From the NCBI GenBank assembly GCA_964568885.1, contig CAZMSF010000027.1, forward strand, positions 1 through 15,157: a stretch of 15,157 nt of DNA. Reading direction: 5' to 3'. The notes under the pieces are model-generated. The model made no database searches and had not been told where the DNA came from. It saw only the letters and a list, made by a program, of their open reading frames with translations. A program made the position numbers and the translations under genes. The DNA is from JAUSNA01 sp964568885. Its GTDB lineage: Bacteria > Patescibacteriota > Microgenomatia > Levybacterales > GWA1-39-11. Position 1 is the stretch's first letter. Each line of letters begins with the position of its first letter. Of the stretch, positions 12,001-15,157 are shown in pieces.

Positions 12001-15000
12001 TACCGCTGCCTGCACCAAGAGAAATAGTGGTTGCTGCACCTCCGATATTGACCGTTGTCGCGTTGGTGTTGAAAAGATTGCCGGTTGCGTTAGTTGTTGA
12101 CAACGTTCCGCCGTTGAGTGCCAAATTGCCTGAAGAGGTAATATCACCCGTTAAAGTCGATGTGCCGTCTATAGTAAGAGTCCCATTGGCAGAAATATCA
12201 CCCGTATTTGTCAGCGTCGTTCCGGTTGAACCATATCCTGCGCCCAATGTTATCGAGTCGATTGTAAGCGCTGCGCTTCCCGCAGAAATTGAGGTTGCGG
12301 AGGGGAATGAAATAGTCTGATTCCTTATGGTCGCAGTTCCAGCGTTATTTGCACCTAGCGTCAATGTAGTAGCCGCGCCGCCGACCGAAAGACTTGTCGC
12401 GTTCGTGTTAAAGAGGGTAGCGGTTGCATTTGTCGTTGTGATATCCCCCCCATTAAACGCAGCGTCCCCACCGGACGTAACGTTTCCATTTGAACCGGTT
12501 ACGGAGAAGTTTGTTCCCGTTATGTCATTTGCACCAAACGACAAAGCTGTCACAATTGTCGGATCTGAAATATCAATTGCAGTGGTTACCCCCCCTGTAC
12601 CGGATGAGCTTATCTTAAGAGCGGTCGGCAAAACGCGGGATGTATGCGCATTGTCAATAAGAACGAGCTGCACCGGATCAACGGAGGTTGGACCGTCCGC
12701 CCTTATGAACTTAATGCTGCCCGTAGAGGTGGCCTGAGTCGTCACTATAAAATTGCTATCGGTCGTCGTATCGGTAAGAGTGAACGCGATATCCCGAGCA
12801 TCCGACGTATCAATTGTATTTCCGCCGTTATATGCAGACTGCAGTGTGGAGGCTGATGGAGGGCATTTGACGACATTGTCCGAATTATCGATACAAAGCG
12901 TTGAGTTAGAAGCATCGGGTGTCGTAAGACCGGGTATATTAAGGAATGAATTTGCATCGGTAACAATAGTCACTCCATTTGTACCCGATGGCTGAAGGGT
13001 TACTTGATTGTTTGCGGTAAGCGTACCGTTGGCAATTGCAGCACCGGTTATAGTAAGACCGTTGTTCACTGTTGTTGTTCCTGAGGACGCTCCGAGAGAA
13101 AGTGTTGTTGCAGCATTACCAATTGAGAGATTGGTGACGCCTGAATTGAATATTGTTCCTGTTGCGGTAGTGGTAGTGATATCTGCGCTTGATGCTCCGT
13201 TTACGGCCAGATCACCGGTAACTACCGTGTTGTTATTGATTGTCGTTGTGCCCGTCGATGCTCCCAACGAAACGGCCGTAGCAGCACCTCCGATATTAAG
13301 AGTTGTCGCATTCGCATTAAATATGTTGGCTGTTGCATTTGTTGTTGTAATATCTCCGCCATTAACCGCGATGCTCCCTCCATACGTTGTAAGACCTGTG
13401 CCGAGGAATGTAAATGTTGGATTTGTTGTAGTATTTCCGAACGAAACATTTTCCGAGCCGTCGGTGGTGTTGATGTTAAGGTAGTTATTTGCTCCCTGCT
13501 GGATGTCGAGCGCATCGGTGTTGTTGTCTACTAAATTTGCCGTGATATCATTCCCCGCACCGTTTGCGGTAAGAGTAATGGTCGTTCCGTTCAGTGCAAT
13601 TGCATCCCCACCGTCTCCTATATTAGCTACTCCATTTGCGGCCAATGTCTGGCCGTTTGCAACGGTAAGTCCTCCGTTTGCAGTTACGAGCCCTGTTGAG
13701 GTAAGCGCGTTGTTTACCGTCGTAGTCCCTGTGGCATCACCAATTGAAACGGTTGTCGCATCTCCACCAATGTTGAGTGTTGAAGTAACGGTGTTGAAGA
13801 GATTAACGGTGCTACCGGATGAGGAAACGGTAGCTCCGGCAATAGCAATGTTTCCGTCGTTATCAACGGTAAATCTGTCGTTGCTTCCCACTTGAAGTTG
13901 AATAAGGTTTGGAGTCGAGACCCCGGTTTCATTAAGGAACAGAAGCGGTTGTGTCCCTGTTGCGGTTTGAGCAAAGCGTGGCTGAAGCAAAGTTACTGTT
14001 CCTGAATTTGCAGGCAGTATGATTGTTTCATTTTGAGTCGCATCCGCGCCTTGAAGATCAATTGTAAATGCATCGTTCGTTGCTCCCTGAAAGTACAGAT
14101 TGTTCCCGGCATCCGTACCGGTAAATGCATCTCCCGTCAAAACGTCGCCGACAGCAGTTATATCTCCTGCGAGAAGGTTGGCGCTCTTCCATTCCAAAAG
14201 CCCGCCGTTTTGATACGTCAGTACATAGTCGGCTGCTCCGGCTGCGGCTGAAGGAAGCGTATAAACAACCGTTGCAGCAAGAGAGTCGGGTGCTTTAAAA
14301 CCTGTGTATTCACTTCCGTTTGCGGCAAGCTCGTAAAACTGTAATTCAGCAGTATTCCCGGCAGCTACGCCAAAGGGATTAAGAGCGATGCCTGTTGCAT
14401 TATTTGGTGTTACGGTAACCGAATCGGTAACAGTAAGCGCATTGTTAATTGTTGTTGTGCCGGTGTTGGCCCCAAGCGTCACTGTTGTCGCAGCTCCTCC
14501 TATGTTAAGCGTAGTTGCATTTGCATTAAACAAGGATGCAGAAGCGGCTGTCGTCGAAAGGACTCCACCATTAACAGCTACGTTTCCGCCGAATGTCGTT
14601 GCACCCGTTCCCTGGAATTGAAAGGTGGGATTGGTATTTGTGTTACCAAATGAAACGTTTTCTGCTCCGGTTGAGGTGTCGACATTGATATATCCATTTG
14701 TAGATTCTGAAACACCAAAGGCGTTTGCAGAATCGACCGGCAAGCCGAATGCAATTCCATTCCCTGTTCCGTTTGCATTAATCGTGACATTTGTACCATT
14801 GATGGTAACTGCACCGGTCGTGTTTCCTGCATTGAGAATTGCTCCTGCACCTGTTGCGATATTTGTGTCGTTAAGGGAAGAAAGTGTTGTGAATGTTGCT
14901 TGCTTTGGAGTTGTAACACCAATTGCCGTAGTATTAATGCCGGTTGTATCCACAGTGAAAGTTCCGGAAGCGACCAGTAGATTATTTGTTCCCGCATCAA

Positions 15001-15157
15001 TAAGTGATGCTCCAAGACCGGACAAGTTTAACGCACCCGACGTACCGGTGATATTGACTGCACCGGTCGTAACCGTCAGGCCATTTGATGCGGTCAAAAG
15101 TCCTGCCGAAGTAATTGTTCCCGTTCCTGTCGTTGAGATATTTCCACTGGTTGAGAG
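1..15157 (-). CDS. Giant repetitive Thr/Gly/Asn-rich protein, probable surface fibre or adhesin (internal fragment, both ends missing)
   Basis: One minus-strand frame spans the window: 5,052 codons, no stop seen, no start seen. The translation is coherent throughout and dominated by Thr, Gly, Asn, Ala and Ser with few charged residues; I read one Trp (14189-14191), no Met, and Cys only in ten Cys-x(9-10)-Cys pairs. The core motif LFNxNATTLNIGGAATT recurs about 30 times, followed by xxLGAxxGTTTVNN and separated by strands such as GDLAVNGGDLTTT and GGGYGSTGVTISNTGNIQANG. Short alternating hydrophobic/Thr strands with NG and GD turns suggest a beta-solenoid or trimeric beta-fibre; this is inference. 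Phage tail fibres share some motifs (TTPxxxTFTTL, GIGTxSP, GFKAPDSLA), but the visible part alone far exceeds a usual tail fibre. Similar repeats occur in giant proteins of CPR/Patescibacteria, to my recollection. No signal peptide, transmembrane segment, sorting signal or catalytic domain is visible. The coding call is firm; the adhesin/fibre role is tentative. Confidence 0.95.
560..742 (-). repeat. PNAKLGVGTAAP linker domain, copy 2
   Basis: Sixty-one residues in order: PNAKLGVGTAAPISALYVTR, PLSLAVTGKSLAILDQLEDQ, DIFTASSSGVTRFTIANNGD, V. It aligns without gaps to 4598-4780. Substitutions are mostly conservative (K/K, V/I, LDQLEDQ/LNQIENQ), as expected if the protein is under selection rather than drifting. 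Confidence 0.8.
920..1060 (-). repeat. NNYINI linker, copy 4
   Basis: Same 47-residue linker as at 4958-5098, with SSENISFGNVTTNPTYNFLG at its end. The first half is identical in DNA to copy 3; identity stops at position 985. Confidence 0.85.
985..1396 (-). repeat. 412-bp perfect direct repeat, copy A
   Basis: Base-for-base identical to 5023-5434 over 412 bp at an offset of 4,038 bp. Flanks differ at once (position 1397 is t, its counterpart 5435 is a; positions 983-984 also differ). It encodes part of the NNYINI linker, one NATTLNIGGAATT unit and the RVDSLQVGGGYGSTGVTI strand. Most other equivalent units in the gene are clearly diverged in DNA. Confidence 0.97.
1713..1768 (-). repeat. 56-bp perfect repeat, copy A
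   Basis: Identical to 3942-3997 at the same 2,229-bp offset as the 63-bp pair. It encodes QLVLIQNNDTDRALPIGLK, the most conserved strand of the P-subtype cassettes. Confidence 0.9.
1994..3121 (-). repeat. Cysteine cassette 9 (376 residues, longest simple copy)
   Basis: First Cys 3119-3121, second 3089-3091 (Cys-x9-Cys, CIDGSNHVVKC). Diverged S subtype: STGTSIFSLQDGVSATAPDQ, LTLPAGIKVTSSGGGAITTA, ANDITATNFSFTG. It ends with NGGATVATGQTFTASGVSTF and FAPDSTNDVTFTTDSDSTVK, which match the same positions just before the cassette at 4222. Confidence 0.85.
2112..2174 (-). repeat. 63-bp perfect repeat, copy A
   Basis: Identical to 4341-4403, offset 2,229 bp (743 codons). It encodes the TATGLATFNGGATVATGQTF region ahead of the Cys pair in the cassettes at 1993 and 4222. 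Confidence 0.9.
3122..4222 (-). repeat. Cysteine cassette 8 (367 residues)
   Basis: First Cys 4220-4222, second 4190-4192 (Cys-x9-Cys, then NGAPFGLQAAYNTGNTINTS). P subtype: DRALPIGLKIAGVSGGNVTT. The GAPFGLQAAYNTG head is shared only with the cassette at 1993, not with the one between them. It carries YTLGATTATGNIRGTTINFP and ISAAGAALTIDSASVGGGYG, and ends with SPNSTNGVTVNTDADSFLTL. Confidence 0.85.
3942..3997 (-). repeat. 56-bp perfect repeat, copy B
   Basis: Partner of 1713-1768. The shared offset with 4341-4403 shows that the cassettes heading at 1993 and 4222 are a related pair separated by a less similar cassette. Confidence 0.9.
4341..4403 (-). repeat. 63-bp perfect repeat, copy B
   Basis: Partner of 2112-2174. 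The surrounding cassette is also similar (see 3942-3997), so this is the best-conserved part of a larger related block. Confidence 0.9.
4598..4780 (-). repeat. PNSKFGIGTASP linker domain, copy 1
   Basis: Sixty-one residues in order: PNSKFGIGTASPISALFVTR, PLTLGATGKALTILNQIENQ, DIFTASSSGTTRFTIANNGD, V. The GIGTxSPxxxLxV opening followed by F(T/K)IxNNGDV is a linker seen in many tail-fibre-like and giant repetitive bacterial proteins. It is richer in charged and bulky residues than the repeats. It has the same length as copy 2 and sits exactly 4,038 bp from it, though the sequences have diverged. Confidence 0.8.
4958..5098 (-). repeat. NNYINI linker, copy 3
   Basis: Forty-seven residues: LTDNNTDALDIQEGTNNYIN, then INTTDTSENISFGN and NPTYSFLGNG. 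Its N-terminal half lies in the perfect repeat; the rest has diverged from copy 4 (920-1060). Confidence 0.85.
5023..5434 (-). repeat. 412-bp perfect direct repeat, copy B
   Basis: Partner of 985-1396, in the same orientation and the same frame. The 4,038-bp offset is a multiple of three, so recombination between the copies would delete or duplicate 1,346 codons and keep the frame open. Confidence 0.97.
6443..7525 (-). repeat. Cysteine cassette 6 (361 residues)
   Basis: First Cys 7523-7525, second 7493-7495 (Cys-x9-Cys, CLDGSNQVTKC). P subtype: YSAFTRANGGTGTNPSQLVL, ALPIGLKIAGVSGGNVTTAL. Its repeat units are atypical: NSGATNLSVGGAATT and NSTATTVNIAGGASTVSIGG. It ends with SPAGSDTVTINTTGTALFKI. 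Confidence 0.85.
7526..8635 (-). repeat. Cysteine cassette 5 (370 residues)
   Basis: First Cys 8633-8635, second 8603-8605 (Cys-x9-Cys, CIDGSNNIVKC). S subtype: RILPTALKITSSGGSGVTTA, VSDATIVTAIALGANDITG. It carries YTLGATTATGNIRGTTINLP and the variant TFAANLAAASFDSLTVGGGY. The LFN unit here is degenerate (TIRLGEAATTVSIGGPDSTT), and the end has DIVFNLDYAAGSYLTLAG. Confidence 0.85.
8636..9709 (-). repeat. Cysteine cassette 4 (358 residues)
   Basis: First Cys 9707-9709, second 9674-9676 (Cys-x10-Cys, KCAADAVSLQSAY). P subtype: RALPIGLKIAGIASGAITT, LSDSNITTAIALGANSISG. Units include SIFDTNATTLTLGNAATS and ALDALSALTRVDSLQVGGAY. It ends with the TPGIGNSVTINTDSSNTSYL strand before the next Cys. Confidence 0.85.
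9710..10765 (-). repeat. Cysteine cassette 3 (352 residues), hybrid subtype
   Basis: First Cys 10763-10765, second 10730-10732 (Cys-x10-Cys, KCAADAISLQSAYVGG). It starts like the P subtype (YSAFTRANG, DRVLPIGLKI) and switches directly to the S subtype (SSSGGGGVTTALD, SIVTAIALGANDITGTNFSV). The YTLGATTATGNVRGTTINFP and ISAGSAALTIDSAIIGGGYG variants follow. It looks like a recombinant between the two cassette types. Confidence 0.85.
10766..11836 (-). repeat. Cysteine cassette 2 (357 residues)
   Basis: First Cys 11834-11836, second 11801-11803 (Cys-x10-Cys, KCAADAISLQSAY). S subtype: LKVTSSGGGAVTTALDVSD, ANDITGTNFSVAG. It carries the YTLGATTATGNIRGTTINFP variant unit, then FDALSALARFDSVQAGGGYG. 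The SADLISSKTTANLFNTTATT unit follows, and the join to the next cassette is TPTAASNESITFNTSSTEK, shared with the joins at both ends of this cassette. Confidence 0.85.
11837..12895 (-). repeat. Cysteine cassette 1 in protein order (353 residues)
   Basis: Cassettes are cut here from the first Cys codon (12893-12895) down to the next cassette's Cys. The second Cys is at 12863-12865, giving Cys-x9-Cys. Then follow LQSAYNGGNTI, the LTDTTTDSNF strand, LPTALKISSSGTGGVTTAID, ANDITGTNFSV and two NATxLxxGGAATT-type units. This is the S subtype (KISSSG, VSDxxIVTA-like). It contains ISAGSAALTIDS instead of the usual FDALSALARVDS ahead of GYGSTG. Confidence 0.85.
13391..13534 (-). repeat. NNYLNI linker, copy 2
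   Basis: Starts LVDNNTDALDIQQGANNYLN, continues INTTDGSENVSFGN and ends NPTFTFLGTGL. It is close to the copies at 920-1060 and 4958-5098 (DNNTDALDIQEGTNNYININ), but diverged at the DNA level. It is followed by a NATTLNIGGAATT unit and a short unit before the first cysteine cassette. Confidence 0.8.
13835..14161 (-). other. Second N-terminal spacer (NLYFQGATNDAFTIDLQG ... VDNDGNIAIAG)
   Basis: About 109 residues directly following the GFKAP spacer. Visible in order are DAFTGTDAGNNLYFQGATND, FTIDLQGADATQNETIILPA, PRFAQTATGTQPLLFLNE and NLIQLQVGSNDRFTVDNDGN. The last resembles the LLQLQxxxxxKFxVDNxGN linkers that precede new repeat blocks in tail-fibre-like proteins. It occurs once in the window; the repeat array resumes after it with NLFNTVTSTLNIGGDATT. 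Confidence 0.6.
14162..14380 (-). other. GFKAP/TLP spacer domain holding the only tryptophan seen
   Basis: Seventy-three residues starting NPFGVAAGNTAELQFYEL, then EYTGFKAPDSLAA, VVYTLPSAAAG, DYVLTYQNGGLLEWKSANLL. The order ELxFYELAANG, GFKAPDSLA, TLPSA, YVLTxxxGxLxW matches a spacer I recognise from tail-fibre-like and giant CPR surface proteins, where the usual forms are WTLPSADG and GTLSW. It contains more aromatic and charged residues than the repeats and the only Trp I read (14189-14191). It occurs once here and is likely a small globular or capping unit between fibre segments. Its role is unknown. Confidence 0.65.
14603..14743 (-). repeat. NGYINV-type linker, copy 1 (most N-terminal)
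   Basis: About 47 residues from LPVDSANAFGVSESTNGYIN through AENVSFGN to NPTFQFQGTG. It is the most diverged of four copies of this linker; the others are at 13391-13534, 4958-5098 and 920-1060. All four share a NxYxN(I/V)xT core, a (S/A)EN(V/I)SFGN motif and a NPT(F/Y)xF end, and each is followed by a NATTLNIGGAATT unit. It probably marks the start of an outer-level repeat. Confidence 0.75.
14882..14923 (-). other. Tail-fibre-like motif IGVTTPKQATFTTL
   Basis: Fourteen codons of the giant frame read IGVTTPKQATFTTL. The form IGxTTPxxxTFTTL is a recurrent motif in phage tail-fibre and tail-fibre-like proteins, where it usually precedes beta-structured repeats. It lies in the N-terminal-most visible part (14744-15157), which is Thr/Gly/Asn-rich (TSGNISTTGTGTITSAG and similar) but lacks the regular LNIGGAATT array found further on. 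Confidence 0.6.

Noticed and set aside
14578..15015. 145-codon minus-strand ORF starting with ATG, Gln/Ser/Leu-rich
   Set aside because: It lies in another minus-strand frame inside the giant gene; its Gln/Thr richness comes from frame-shifted reading of Thr/Asn/Ala codons, and it ends at a stop while the main frame continues.
1..15157. CRISPR array or tandem DNA satellite, given the many repeats
   Set aside because: Repeats are long, diverged, in frame and conserved at the protein level rather than as identical short direct repeats with unique spacers.
1..15157. Dense N-x-S/T sequons suggesting N-glycosylation
   Set aside because: The density follows directly from Asn/Thr richness (NATT, NNT); nothing else in the window points to glycosylation.

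Overview
The whole window lies inside one protein-coding gene on the minus strand. The frame whose codons occupy plus-strand triplets starting at position 2 (mod 3) has no stop in the stretches I read codon by codon (about 11,950-15,157 and 1-1,860, plus sampled rows between), and the protein pattern runs on without a break through the rest. That is 5,052 codons with neither a start nor a stop codon. I read no methionine codon in it, so a search for ATG-initiated ORFs does not show this frame. The N-terminus lies beyond position 15157 and the C-terminus below position 1. I found no second gene, RNA gene, promoter, terminator, CRISPR array or insertion sequence.

The product is a giant, low-complexity protein rich in Thr, Gly, Asn, Ala and Ser, built almost wholly of nested repeats. 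The smallest recurrent unit centres on LFNxNATTLNIGGAATT; I count about 30 copies. Units combine into cassettes of about 352-376 residues. Ten cassette heads are visible, each with one Cys-x(9-10)-Cys pair just before an LQxAYNxGNTI motif. An outer layer repeats linkers at exactly 4,038 bp, and a 412-bp block is duplicated without a mismatch.

Layout in protein order (high to low coordinate): 12896-15157 is a mixed N-terminal stretch with phage-tail-fibre-like motifs (TTPxxxTFTTL, a GFKAP/TLP spacer, a second spacer, two NGYINV/NNYLNI linkers). Nine cassettes then run from 12895 to 1994; one of them (4223-6442) is double length. A tenth begins at 1993 and runs off the window.

The style (LGVGTxxP linkers, GFKAPDSLA spacers, NATTLNIGGAATT arrays) is what I associate with giant repetitive, presumably surface-exposed proteins of Candidate Phyla Radiation (Patescibacteria) genomes. 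Omnitrophota and other lineages with giant genes are alternatives. Taxonomy and function are inference: no signal peptide, membrane segment, anchor, enzymatic domain or neighbour gene is visible. The likeliest role is an extended beta-rich surface fibre or adhesin.
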